Assembly: GCF_002933875.1 (NCBI RefSeq)
Contig: NZ_BFAV01000153.1
Coordinates: 1-53,225, forward strand
Direction of reading: 5' to 3'
Length of the DNA: 53,225 bases
DNA from: Desulfocucumis palustris
GTDB lineage: Bacteria > Bacillota > Desulfotomaculia > Desulfotomaculales > Desulfocucumaceae
Positions 31,320 to 40,131 of this stretch are shown piece by piece. Under the pieces are notes generated by a model, which worked only from the letters and a program-made list of their open reading frames with translations, ran no database searches and was not told the DNA's origin. The position numbers and the translations under genes were made by a program. Within the stretch, counting starts at the first letter, position 1. Each line of letters starts with the position of its first letter.

Positions 31320-33980
31320 TCACCTCCCCAGCATTTTCAGGCGGTCTTCGATAGCCTTTTTCTTTCCGGACAGTTCCGCTTCCTTGGCTCTTTCCTTTTC
31401 CACCACATCCTCCGGGGCCTTGGACAAAAAGCCCTCATTGGAAAGCTTGCCCCGTATTTTGGCCAAATCCCTGTCCAGAACCGAAACTTCCTTGGCCAGC
31501 CGGGCCGACTCCCTGTCAATATCAATGAGTCCCTTTAACGGCACATAAATCTCGGCTGCCCTGGTCACGGCGTGGGCAGCCTGCTCCGGCGCCTCAGCCA
31601 GGGAGGGAACTATGGTTACCCTGCCGGCAGTCAGGGTTTCCACGTAGCCAACCCATTTTTCCACCAGGGACCTGGTTCCGTTATCTATAACCAGCAGCAC
31701 TATATCCGCCTTTTTGCCCGGGGGAACGTTCATTTCGCTGCGAATATGCCTCACCGCCCGGATTATCTCCATTAAGACATCCATCTGCTCTTCCGCCGGG
31801 ATGTCCCGGTACTCCTCCACCGGCACCGGCCAGGGGGCCTTCATGACGGTCTGGCCCCGGTGGGGCAGGCGCTGCCAGATATCCTCGGTGATAAAGGGCA
31901 TGAAAGGATGCAGCAACTCCAGGGTTCCCCGCAGGGTATCGGCCAGTATATACTGGGCGGTATACCGGTCATCCCGGTCCCTGCCGTACAGCCTTGGTTT
32001 AGCCAGCTCTATATACCAGTCGCAGAATTCGTTCCAGGTGAATTCGTAAAGAATCCGGGCGGCCTCACCCAGCTCGTACCTGTCCAGGTTACGGGTGACT
32101 TCTTCCGCCACCTCCTGGAACCTGCTCCGGATCCATCTGTCCGCCAGGGTCAAAACCTCCCCCCGGGGCTCCGGGCCGGGGGTAAAGTCGCTAAGATTCA
32201 TAATGGTGAAGCGGGAGGCATTCCATATTTTATTGGCAAAATTCCGCGCTCCGTCCAGCCTCTCGAAATGGAAGCGCAAATCGTTGCCCGGGGTGTTCCC
32301 GGTTACCAGCATAAACCTGAGACTGTCCGCCCCGTGGCTTTCGATAACATCAATGGGGTCCACCCCGTTGCCCAGGGACTTGCTCATCTTTCGCCCCAGG
32401 GCGTCCAGCACCAGGCCGTGAATGAACACTTCCCTGAAGGGCACCTGGTCCATAAAGGCCAGCCCGCTGAATATCATCCGGGCCACCCAGAAGAATATTA
32501 TGTCCCTCCCGGTAACCAGCACCGAAGTGGGGTAGTAGTGAGCCAGTTCCACCGTCTTGTCGGGCCATCCCAGGGTGGAAAAAGGCCACAGGCCGGATGA
32601 AAACCATGTGTCCAGCACATCCGGGTCCTGTTCCAGGCCGGTTCCGCCGCACTTTACGCATTTATCCGGCGGGGTCTTGGTTACAATAACCTCTCCGCAG
32701 TCGGCGCAGTACCATACCGGGATCCTGTGTCCCCACCAGAGCTGCCTGGAGATGCACCAGTCCCTGATGTTTTCCATCCAGTTAAGATATATTTTGGTAA
32801 AACGTTCGGGCACGAAACGCACTTGTCCGTCCTTCGCCGCCTGTATGGCCGGCTCGGCCAGAGGTTTCATACGCACGAACCACTGCTTGGAAAGCATGGG
32901 CTCTATAACCGTGGAGCAGCGGTAGCAATGGCCCACCGCGTGGTTATGATCGTCCACTTTAATAAGGTAGCCCCTGGCGTCCAGTTCTTTCACCAGCTGG
33001 CGCCGGCATTCCCAGCGGTCCAGGCCCCTGTACCTGCCGGCTTCCTCCGTCATCACCGCATCCCTGTTGATAACCTGAAGCTGGGGCAGGCTGTGGCGCT
33101 GCCCAACCTCGAAATCGTTGGGGTCGTGGGCCGGAGTTATTTTAACGGCGCCGGTGCCGAATTCCGGGTCTACATATTCATCCGCTATCACGGGTATTTC
33201 CCTGTCAGCCACGGGCAGAATCAGGGTTTTGCCCACCAGGTGGGCATAGCGCCGGTCATCCGGGTGTACCGCCACGGCAACATCCCCCAGCATGGTTTCC
33301 GGCCTGGTGGTGGCTATGGCTAAAAATTCATCGCTGTCCTTCACCGGATATTTTATGAAATAAAAATGCCCGGGTTTATCCAGGTGTTCAACCTCGATGT
33401 CCGAAATGGTGGTATGACACTTGGGACACCAGTTGGTGATGTAATAATCACGGTATATAAGCCCCTTTTCATAAAGGCGGACAAAGACCTCCAGCACCGC
33501 CTGGGAGCAGCCCCGGTCCATTGTGAACCTTTCCCTGTCCCAATCACAGGATGAACCGAGCTTCCTAAGCTGGTGGGTAATCCTGCCGCCGTACTGCTCC
33601 TTCCACTGCCAGACCCGCTCCAGGAATTTATCCCGGCCCAGCTCATATTTGGACCGGCCCTCTTTGGCCAGTTGCTCTTCCACCTTTGCCTGGGTGGCGA
33701 TACCCGCGTGGTCGGTGCCGGGCAGCCAGAGGGCGTTATACCCCTGCATCCTGCGCCAGCGGGTGAGTATATCCTGCAGGGTGTTGTCCAGGGCATGTCC
33801 CATGTGCAGCTGACCTGTAACATTGGGAGGCGGCATTACTATGCAGAAAGGCTCCTTTTCCGGGTCCACCCGGGCATGGAAAAATTTATTTTCCTCCCAG
33901 TAGCCGTACCACTTTTCTTCCACCGCCCCGGGGTCGTAGGCGGGGGGCATATCCGTTTTGGGATTTGAACCGGCAGTCAT
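31320..33980 (-). CDS. valS: Valyl-tRNA synthetase
   Basis: Class Ia aminoacyl-tRNA synthetase of about 886 aa. HIGH-type motif NVTGQLHMGHAL lies near the start, the CP1 editing domain contains ATTRPETMLGDVAVAVHP, KMSKSLGNG is the second catalytic signature, and a C-terminal coiled coil (VSVLDRDLAKIRGKL) completes it. The ATG at 34004 is upstream of the SD; the ATG at 33980 lies 8 nt from GAGGAGG and is the likely start. Expression is controlled by the T-box leader at 33985-34311. Confidence 0.97.
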   Translation of the reverse strand: MTAGSNPKTDMPPAYDPGAVEEKWYGYWEENKFFHARVDPEKEPFCIVMPPPNVTGQLHMGHALDNTLQDILTRWRRMQGYNALWLPGTDHAGIATQAKVEEQLAKEGRSKYELGRDKFLERVWQWKEQYGGRITHQLRKLGSSCDWDRERFTMDRGCSQAVLEVFVRLYEKGLIYRDYYITNWCPKCHTTISDIEVEHLDKPGHFYFIKYPVKDSDEFLAIATTRPETMLGDVAVAVHPDDRRYAHLVGKTLILPVADREIPVIADEYVDPEFGTGAVKITPAHDPNDFEVGQRHSLPQLQVINRDAVMTEEAGRYRGLDRWECRRQLVKELDARGYLIKVDDHNHAVGHCYRCSTVIEPMLSKQWFVRMKPLAEPAIQAAKDGQVRFVPERFTKIYLNWMENIRDWCISRQLWWGHRIPVWYCADCGEVIVTKTPPDKCVKCGGTGLEQDPDVLDTWFSSGLWPFSTLGWPDKTVELAHYYPTSVLVTGRDIIFFWVARMIFSGLAFMDQVPFREVFIHGLVLDALGRKMSKSLGNGVDPIDVIESHGADSLRFMLVTGNTPGNDLRFHFERLDGARNFANKIWNASRFTIMNLSDFTPGPEPRGEVLTLADRWIRSRFQEVAEEVTRNLDRYELGEAARILYEFTWNEFCDWYIELAKPRLYGRDRDDRYTAQYILADTLRGTLELLHPFMPFITEDIWQRLPHRGQTVMKAPWPVPVEEYRDIPAEEQMDVLMEIIRAVRHIRSEMNVPPGKKADIVLLVIDNGTRSLVEKWVGYVETLTAGRVTIVPSLAEAPEQAAHAVTRAAEIYVPLKGLIDIDRESARLAKEVSVLDRDLAKIRGKLSNEGFLSKAPEDVVEKERAKEAELSGKKKAIEDRLKMLGR

Positions 33981-33984
33981 CTGA

Positions 33985-34311
33985 TCATCCTCCTCGCAAG
34001 CCATGAAAAATAAAAAACTCCTTCCGTATAAAAGGACGGAAGGAGTTGATCTCTCCGCGGTACCACCTTAATTCCACAAAATACTGCACGTAGAGCCATA
34101 ATGCAGGTTGCGGCGCTTTGCAGGCTGTAACGGGCTCTTCCCGGCCCGGCCTACTTATTATCCTTTCGGCCAGGCAGCATCCGGGGCGACAGCACGGTTT
34201 AACCGGACGGGAGATCTTTCAGCCTGCCGCTATTGTCAAACGGCGGACCTCCCTCTCTGGGGACCTGGCATTGCACCGGCCCTCCCCTTCACCGCTTTAC
34301 TTTTGTATAAC
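33985..34311 (-). promoter_or_regulatory. T-box leader of valS
   Basis: The minus-strand leader contains the T-box sequence AAGGTGGTACCGCG (34056-34069), which pairs with the tRNA acceptor end. It also has a Stem I region with CAGAGAGGGAGG, and a terminator at 34016-34047 (AACTCCTTCCGT/ACGGAAGGAGTT followed by a T-run). Uncharged tRNA-Val should stabilise the antiterminator and raise valS-folC expression. A GTC triplet in the 3' side of Stem I could be the specifier, but I did not fold it. Confidence 0.93.
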
Positions 34312-34317
34312 AAATCT

Positions 34318-34346
34318 ATATTATCCCTTTGCGTCACAATTGTCAA
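34318..34346 (-). promoter_or_regulatory. valS promoter overlapping the end of the HD gene
   Basis: Minus-strand TTGACA (34341-34346), 17-bp spacer and TAATAT (34318-34323). It overlaps the last codons and stop of the upstream HD gene and starts the T-box leader. Confidence 0.75.
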
Positions 34347-35082
34347 CGGAGGGCGGGTCCAAAGCGGCGGCAGCCTGCTCCGCCCCGTCGCCCAGGTCGC
34401 CGGCGGCCTCCCCGGCAGTCTCTTCGGCAGCCTCCCCACCATCCGGCGCGGCCGTATCCTCCTCAGTTAATTGACTGGCGGCTTCCTCTCCGCCAATCTC
34501 CGGGGATTCGTTGGTTATCACAACTTTCAGTTTAAACACCTCCTGAAAGTAGGAGGCCTTTTTATTAATCTTCTCCCTGATGGCTTCCAGGTCAATGCCC
34601 CACACCACAAAGGTGCAGGTGTTGCCGTCAACCCGTATGTCTTTAATAACCGTGCTGCCCCGGTGAAAATAATCCAGTATGTCCGCAATCCGCAGTATGG
34701 CGATAAGCCCGGGCAGCACTTCCCGGCCGTAACGGGACATCTCCTCCGGGTCGAGTTTCACTTTTTTGCGGTGGCTTCTGACCAAAAGCGCCACCACTTC
34801 CCTATCCTTGCCGGGATAGCTGTCCAGGGTCTCGTCGTGCATAACCAGGTAAGCCGAATGTATATGGTGCTTCCTTATGGAAATACATGCTCCCAGGTCG
34901 TGCAGCAGGGCAGCGTGGCGCAACAGGTTCAGCTCCCTATCTCCCATGCCGTGCAGGCTGCCCAGCCGGTCGAATATGGCCACACAAAGGCGTTCCACGG
35001 TTTTGGCGTGAAGCTGGTCATAGCGGTATTTGTTACCCAGGGCCAAGACCATTTCAATATGATCCGCATTACCCGCAAACAT
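34321..35082 (-). CDS. HD-domain protein resembling the C-terminal domain of Ppx/GppA
   Basis: A 253-aa protein. The HD domain (about 1-185) has LHAKTVERL, then LLRHAALLHDLGACISIRKHHIHSAYLV with His61-Asp62, and LIAILRIADILD. It looks like a stand-alone version of the HD part of the Ppx/GppA protein encoded three genes upstream. A regulatory-type segment and an acidic Glu/Ala/Gly-rich tail (about 200-253) follow. It overlaps the second kinase-like gene by 14 nt, the last in a four-gene operon. Phosphohydrolase activity on nucleotides or polyphosphate is plausible, not shown. Confidence 0.8.
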   Translation of the reverse strand: MFAGNADHIEMVLALGNKYRYDQLHAKTVERLCVAIFDRLGSLHGMGDRELNLLRHAALLHDLGACISIRKHHIHSAYLVMHDETLDSYPGKDREVVALLVRSHRKKVKLDPEEMSRYGREVLPGLIAILRIADILDYFHRGSTVIKDIRVDGNTCTFVVWGIDLEAIREKINKKASYFQEVFKLKVVITNESPEIGGEEAASQLTEEDTAAPDGGEAAEETAGEAAGDLGDGAEQAAAALDPPSVDNCDAKG

Positions 35083-35803
35083 TTATGGTCGACCTTCTTT
35101 CATTTATATTTACCCCGTTAAAAAATCGCTCTATATCCCTGCGAATTTTCTCCTGTATGGTCTCCGGGCTTTCCTCCCCGTCCAGCACGTTGAACCCGAA
35201 TTCCTCCGCCATCTGGTCAAACTGGCGGGCCAGCAGGCTTTGATAAATCTGAAAACTTTCAAACATATCGCTGGACAGGCATATATCCATGCCCGACTCC
35301 CAGTAATCCAGGGTGCCGTATTTTTCAAAAGCCCGGTAAAGCAGAACCTGGGGCTCCACCTGGAGGTAAAAGATTATGTCCGGCACCGGGGCAAATCCGT
35401 AAAGCTTGCGCAGCCAGTCCCTGGACGCCCCCCGCACAATGTCCCTGGCCATAAGGGTGAAGATATACCTGTCCGAGAGAACCACAAAACCTGCCGCCAG
35501 GGCAGGCAGTATTTTGTTTTCCAATTGATCGGCGAAATCAGTGGCGTAAAGCAGGCTGAAAGTGGTTTTGCCTAGAGTGTTGCCGTTTTTTGCTTCCTGA
35601 ATGGCTCCTCCCACCAGGTTCGACCTTCGGAGCCCGGTGTCCAGCACGGCGTGACCCTCCTCCTCAAGCCAGTTGCGCAGGGAATTGACCTGCCAGGAGC
35701 GGCCGGAGCAATCCGCTCCCTCCACCACCACCAGCTTTCCGGGATACTTGTTGCCCCCCAGGTATGGCAACCCCTGACCGTAAAATTCAAGCTGTCTGTC
35801 CAT
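35069..35803 (-). CDS. Thymidylate-kinase-like P-loop protein with altered Walker A
   Basis: A 244-aa paralogue of the next gene upstream. The TMPK fold is clear: VVVEGADCSGRSWQ, FSLLYATDFADQ, VVLSDRYIFT and PDIIFYLQV. However the Walker A lysine is replaced by arginine (Arg35) and the following Ser/Thr positions read S-W, so ATP binding or catalysis may be weakened. A shared segment GMDICLSSDMFESFQIYQ is not usual for dTMP kinases and marks a separate subfamily. It begins 6 nt after the paralogue. It may be a regulatory partner of the intact paralogue. Confidence 0.8.
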   Translation of the reverse strand: MDRQLEFYGQGLPYLGGNKYPGKLVVVEGADCSGRSWQVNSLRNWLEEEGHAVLDTGLRRSNLVGGAIQEAKNGNTLGKTTFSLLYATDFADQLENKILPALAAGFVVLSDRYIFTLMARDIVRGASRDWLRKLYGFAPVPDIIFYLQVEPQVLLYRAFEKYGTLDYWESGMDICLSSDMFESFQIYQSLLARQFDQMAEEFGFNVLDGEESPETIQEKIRRDIERFFNGVNINERRSTINVCG

Positions 35804-35809
35804 TAACCA

Positions 35810-36529
35810 TCACTCTCCCTGTATTCCGCAACTGAGGTATTTTCCGTATGCCGGCGGGTGAAACTCCCTCAGTAGCCGCTGGTTGACTATTTCCCTCATT
35901 TGCTGCTGCTGTTCCTCAATACTAAGGGTGGCATCCATAGTCACAAAGCACTCCGGCCCGGTCATATCGTCATACTGCTGTTTGATAATGCCCTGAAACA
36001 ATTTAAAGCTCTCCACGGGGTCATTGCTAAGTCCCAGATCCATGCCGGCCTCGTGATATTTCAGTTCAGCCCGGCCGGACAGAATACGGCTGACCGAAAC
36101 CTCCAGGGGAGCTTTGAAATAAAAGGCGATATCCGGGCGCTGGGCGAATCCGTAGACATTGCGCACCCATTCCGGGTCGCAGCCCCTGGCGATATCCCTG
36201 GCGAAGGCCGTGTAAACGTACCTGTCCGCCAGGACCAGATAGCCGGCCCTCAGGTGGGGCAATATATATTTTTCGTAGCGGTCGGCAAAATCACTGGCAT
36301 GGATAAGGCTGAACGTGGTGGGAGTAAGCAAATTTGACTTTTTGGCCTTCTTGGTGGATTTTTTAACCAGTTCCGAGGAGTTCCACTCGGTGAAAAATAC
36401 GGGGTAGTGCTGCTGCTCCAGCCAGCGTTTCAGCAGGTACAACTGGGTGCTTTTTCCCGAACCGTCACACCCCTCCACAATAATCAGTTTACCGTTGTAC
36501 CCGGGCGTCAGGTTAATGACCTTATTCAT
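35810..36529 (-). CDS. Thymidylate-kinase-like P-loop kinase
   Basis: A 239-aa P-loop kinase related to dTMP kinase, with intact Walker A VEGCDGSGKSTQ (Lys26), TFSLIHASDFADRYEKYI, LVLADRYVYTAFARDIARG with the DRY motif, and PDIAFYFKAP. The lid region differs from true Tmk: it has KYHEAGMDLGLSNDPVESFKLFQ. The usual tmk lies elsewhere in Firmicutes genomes beside DNA-replication genes, so this is probably not the housekeeping enzyme. Its start overlaps the ppx stop (ATGA). Substrate could be a nucleotide or polyphosphate-related, given the neighbours. Confidence 0.82.
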   Translation of the reverse strand: MNKVINLTPGYNGKLIIVEGCDGSGKSTQLYLLKRWLEQQHYPVFFTEWNSSELVKKSTKKAKKSNLLTPTTFSLIHASDFADRYEKYILPHLRAGYLVLADRYVYTAFARDIARGCDPEWVRNVYGFAQRPDIAFYFKAPLEVSVSRILSGRAELKYHEAGMDLGLSNDPVESFKLFQGIIKQQYDDMTGPECFVTMDATLSIEEQQQQMREIVNQRLLREFHPPAYGKYLSCGIQGE

Positions 36530-38049
36530 ACGTCCTCCTTGGGAAATCTGAATCTTTTTCCGTATACCTTGTTGAAATTGGTTACATTTTTATATAGCTC
36601 CCTTATTTCCAGACCGGCATCGTCCCTGGTTTTGCACTTCATCAAAACTTCTTTTTCACCAATGGAGCATACCAGTTCCTCCACCACCCCGGACTCGCTT
36701 CTATCCAGGTTCTCAGCCATTTTGACCAGTATCCCCAGCCTGCGCACCAGAATGTCGTCACCGGGCTCAAGTATGTCCCCGTACTGCTGCAGCAGAGGCT
36801 TGAGTTCAATTTTCCCGTGGCAGGCGGCGATAAGGGCCACAAGCACCGTCTCCCGGTGGGAAAGGCCGTCCAGCCTGGCATTCAGCAAAATATACAGAGT
36901 GTGTTTGTTGTGGGCAAAGTTACTGACCACATTTCCCGTGTCATGCAGCAGGGCGGCAAAGCCCAGCAGCCGGCGTTCCCAGGAGCCGTAACCGTGAATG
37001 GAAACAAGCTGGTCGAAAAGGGAAAGGGAGAGTTTTGCCACCTGCAGGGCATGCTGCCGTCTCACCCGGTACAAACTCATAAAATTTTGCACGCTCTGCC
37101 CGGCCACATCATCCACCACCGGCCCGGGGCCTCCTCCGTGGAAATGCTCGAAAAACACCCCTTCCCTCACGCCGGAGCCGCTTATCCTAATACCTGGAGA
37201 ACCGGTAAAAGCAAGCAGCGCGGAGACAGCCGCGGCGCCGGCCAGAATAATATCAGCCCTTTCCTTGGAAAGCCCGGGAATGTGTTTGCGCTGCTCCACC
37301 GGCATATCCCGCAGCAGGCCGCATATAGCGTTCACCCTGCCGGAGGGCAGAAAATAGCCGTGCAGAATATTAAGGCTGTAATTAATCTGCTTGCGGTCAA
37401 TTCTCCCCAGACTGCGCATGGTTCCGCCAACTCCCAGCAACTCCAGGCCCCGGGCCGATTCAAGCCACGACAGCTCACGCCAGGCGGAGCAAAGACAGCT
37501 CTCCAGCCTTTCCAGGCCGCCTGTTCCGGAACCCGGGGCGGAGAGGTGGTTCTCGGTAAGGTTTACGGCACCGTAGGGCAGGCTGGCCCAACAAACCATT
37601 TTCCTGTCCCTGCACAATATGAGTTCCGTGCTTCCCCCGCCGATATCCACCACCAGCCCGTCCTTGATATCCAGGGTATTCGCCACCCCCAGGTAGGCGT
37701 AGCGGGCTTCCTCCCGGCCGCTTAAAATACGAAAGCTCAAACCGGTTTCATTTTTGATGGTTTCCAGCACCTGGACGCCGTTTACCGCGCTGCGCACGGC
37801 GGCGGTTGCCACCCCGAACATTGTATCCACATTGTTGGCCCGGGAAAATCTGTGCAAAAGCCTGACGGTCCGCACGGCCCTTTCCACCGCCGGCGGCTTT
37901 ATAACCCTTTCGGGTCCCATATTTTCCCCTATTCTGGCGGTTTCCTTTATTTCATCCAACAGTTTATACGATCCGTCAGCCCCCGTTTGCATCAAAGTAA
38001 GCCGGATGGAATTTGACCCTAAATCAATAATTCCGACGGTAGTGGACAT
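36526..38049 (-). CDS. ppx: Ppx/GppA exopolyphosphatase/pppGpp phosphatase with HD domain
   Basis: A protein of about 507 aa of the actin-fold ASKHA family that hydrolyses polyphosphate or pppGpp. IIDLGSNSIRLTLM is phosphate loop 1, GVATAAVRSAVNG follows, VVDIGGGSTELILC is phosphate loop 2, and the C-terminal HD-like domain has GFAALLHDTGNVVSNFAHNKHT. The frame opens at 38085, but the ATG at 38049 lies 5 nt after GGAGG. First gene of the operon with two thymidylate-kinase-like proteins and an HD protein. Whether it prefers polyphosphate or pppGpp cannot be told from sequence. Confidence 0.9.
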   Translation of the reverse strand: MSTTVGIIDLGSNSIRLTLMQTGADGSYKLLDEIKETARIGENMGPERVIKPPAVERAVRTVRLLHRFSRANNVDTMFGVATAAVRSAVNGVQVLETIKNETGLSFRILSGREEARYAYLGVANTLDIKDGLVVDIGGGSTELILCRDRKMVCWASLPYGAVNLTENHLSAPGSGTGGLERLESCLCSAWRELSWLESARGLELLGVGGTMRSLGRIDRKQINYSLNILHGYFLPSGRVNAICGLLRDMPVEQRKHIPGLSKERADIILAGAAAVSALLAFTGSPGIRISGSGVREGVFFEHFHGGGPGPVVDDVAGQSVQNFMSLYRVRRQHALQVAKLSLSLFDQLVSIHGYGSWERRLLGFAALLHDTGNVVSNFAHNKHTLYILLNARLDGLSHRETVLVALIAACHGKIELKPLLQQYGDILEPGDDILVRRLGILVKMAENLDRSESGVVEELVCSIGEKEVLMKCKTRDDAGLEIRELYKNVTNFNKVYGKRFRFPKEDV

Positions 38050-38244
38050 TATATCCTCCATTTTTGAAAAATTATAACACAACAATGTTAAGGAATATTA
38101 ACTTTGGGTAATAAACATGTAAAAAGATTCGCCCTGTAAATCAATAATAATAATCACCGGAAGGATGATCTCCAAGTCATTAAACCCGTGAACCATAATA
38201 TTATTATTAACAGGTATATTTATACGGCACGGGGGGACATACCC

Positions 38245-39345
38245 ATGAGAAATCCGGTTAGACCGCTTTTTTTACTGGCGACGCTGCTACTGATTCTGGG
38301 AACGCTGGCACTTACCCTTTACCTGCTGCATGATGCCCGCAGGGAAAAACAAATAACAATAAAGGTGGTCCACGGTCACACCGGACCTTACCACCTTCCC
38401 TATCACCTGGTGCTGGAGAAAGAATTTTTAAAGCAGGAGAATATCTCAATTAAATCCTTAAACCTGGACAGTGAGGCCAAAGCCATGGACACCCTGTTAA
38501 ACGGCCAGGCGGATATGGCGATGCTGGGTTTGGAAGAGTTTATTCGCGCCGGCTCCCGTACCCTGGACGGGGACTTTGATGCCGTGGCCTTTGCCGCCGT
38601 TTCCTCGGCAAGCGACACATATCTGCTGGCCAGGGAACAAAAGGGTGATTTCCAGTGGTCCGGGCTAAAAGGAAAAACTGTCATCTGCGGTTCCCCGGAC
38701 TGTATTGAAACCATCATCCTGGAAGAAATATTACGGCGCAACGACCTTATTCCCTACGAAAACGTTACCCTTATAACCAATATCCCGGATGATTTGAAGA
38801 TAGGGGCGCTGAAAGCCGGCATAGGCAATTACCTTTTGGTCCGGGAGCCCCTGGCTTCAATTGCCCAAAAAGACGGCTCCATCACGGTGGTGGCCTCTCC
38901 GGGCAGGGAGATAGGAGCAATTCCCACTGTTATTTGTGCGGTAAATAAGGAATATTTATCGAAACACCCTGAAACAGTGCAAAAATTCACCAATGCCTTA
39001 TATAAATCCCTGATCTGGATAAAATACCACTCCCCGGAGGAAATCCGCGATTTACGGGTAAAGTCCCTGAACAAAAAAGACAGGGAGCTGAACGCAATTA
39101 TGGCGGAAAAATACGCCAGGGACAGGACATGGCCGGAAAATCCCAATATATCCGGAGATTCCTTCCAATTAGCAGTAACAATGATGTCCCGGGCCAGGGA
39201 GATTCCAAGGGAGGTATCCTTTGAACAGCTGGTTGACAACAGTTTTGCCGGCCGGGCGGTAAGCACGGTGGAATATATACCCGAAGACAAAGTGCCGAAG
39301 AGAAAATTCCCCCTGAATATACTGGACAAAATAACGGGAAATTGA
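38245..39345 (+). CDS. Orphan ABC-type substrate-binding protein (NMT1/SsuA-like)
   Basis: A 366-aa exported binding protein of the nitrate/sulfonate/taurine/thiamine-precursor type. An N-terminal hydrophobic helix (about 8-28) with no lipobox Cys suggests a membrane anchor. GHTGPYHLPYHLVLEKEFLKQENI and LLNGQADMAMLGLEE are the family pattern. There is no permease or ATPase gene next to it, so its partner is unknown. The frame is open from 38188, but the ATG at 38245 follows GGGGGGA. It is the only plus-strand gene between 17.7 and 51.4 kb and is divergent from ppx. Confidence 0.8.
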   Translation: MRNPVRPLFLLATLLLILGTLALTLYLLHDARREKQITIKVVHGHTGPYHLPYHLVLEKEFLKQENISIKSLNLDSEAKAMDTLLNGQADMAMLGLEEFIRAGSRTLDGDFDAVAFAAVSSASDTYLLAREQKGDFQWSGLKGKTVICGSPDCIETIILEEILRRNDLIPYENVTLITNIPDDLKIGALKAGIGNYLLVREPLASIAQKDGSITVVASPGREIGAIPTVICAVNKEYLSKHPETVQKFTNALYKSLIWIKYHSPEEIRDLRVKSLNKKDRELNAIMAEKYARDRTWPENPNISGDSFQLAVTMMSRAREIPREVSFEQLVDNSFAGRAVSTVEYIPEDKVPKRKFPLNILDKITGN

Positions 39346-39411
39346 TTTACCCCAAGGGCCGGCGGAGAGCATGGGGTCGGGGGGACTCAAACTGCCCGCC
39401 GAACGATAAAG

Positions 39412-39435
39412 GGCCGGGGAGACAACTCCCCGGCC
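39412..39435. terminator. Strong hairpin between convergent genes
   Basis: GGCCGGGGAG and CTCCCCGGCC form a perfect 10-bp stem with loop ACAA. There is no T-run, so it is a stem-loop of uncertain terminator activity between the convergent binding-protein and ysxC genes. Confidence 0.5.
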
Positions 39436-39463
39436 GCTGACGAAGACAGATCCAACCGGCGCG

Positions 39464-40066
39464 TTACTGGCCGGTGCCATCCAAACCAATCATTTCTTCA
39501 ATAATATTTATAATTTCGTCCCTGCCCTGGCCGGACAGGGCGGAGAAAAGAACCAGGGGATGTTCCTGTTTTAGCTCCAGGGCATCCTTTATTATTTTTA
39601 TCTGCTTATTTATCTGGTTTCTGGAAAGCTTGTCGCATTTGGTGACCGCCACCGCCGCCGGCAAGCCGAAGTGTAAAAGCCACCGGTAAAACTGTATGTC
39701 CTGTTCGGTGGGCCGGTGCCGCACGTCCACAAGCTGCAGAACCCCTTTAAGCTGTGAACGCTCCTTTAAATATTTTTCCACCATGGGCCCCCATTTGGCC
39801 TTCACCTGTACCGGAACCCTGGCGTAACCGTATCCCGGCAGGTCCACCAGATAAAAGCCGCCGTTGATCAGGAAGAAATTTATAGCCTGGGTGCGTCCCG
39901 GAGTATTGCTGGTCCGGGCCAGCCCCTTCCTGTTCACCAGCTTGTTCAAAAGAGAGGATTTCCCCACATTGGAACGCCCGGCCAGGGCGATTTCAGGTCG
40001 TTCGCCGGCCGGGCAGCTTTTTAAGTCCACTGCTGTTTTCTCAAATTCCGCGGTAATAATCTTCAT
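39464..40066 (-). CDS. ysxC: Ribosome-assembly GTPase YsxC/EngB
   Basis: A 200-aa essential GTPase for 50S assembly: LAGRSNVGKSSLLNKLVNRKGLA is the P-loop, NTPGRTQ is G2, DLPGYGYA is G3, TKCDKL is G4 and FSALSGQG is G5. Length is normal. It is downstream of lonA by 65 nt, as in Bacillus. Confidence 0.97.
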   Translation of the reverse strand: MKIITAEFEKTAVDLKSCPAGERPEIALAGRSNVGKSSLLNKLVNRKGLARTSNTPGRTQAINFFLINGGFYLVDLPGYGYARVPVQVKAKWGPMVEKYLKERSQLKGVLQLVDVRHRPTEQDIQFYRWLLHFGLPAAVAVTKCDKLSRNQINKQIKIIKDALELKQEHPLVLFSALSGQGRDEIINIIEEMIGLDGTGQ

Positions 40067-40131
40067 GGTTCAACTATCCCTTTTGGGGGGCCGCTCCCAA
40101 TTATGGCCGGCCCCTGCACGGTATTTGTCAT

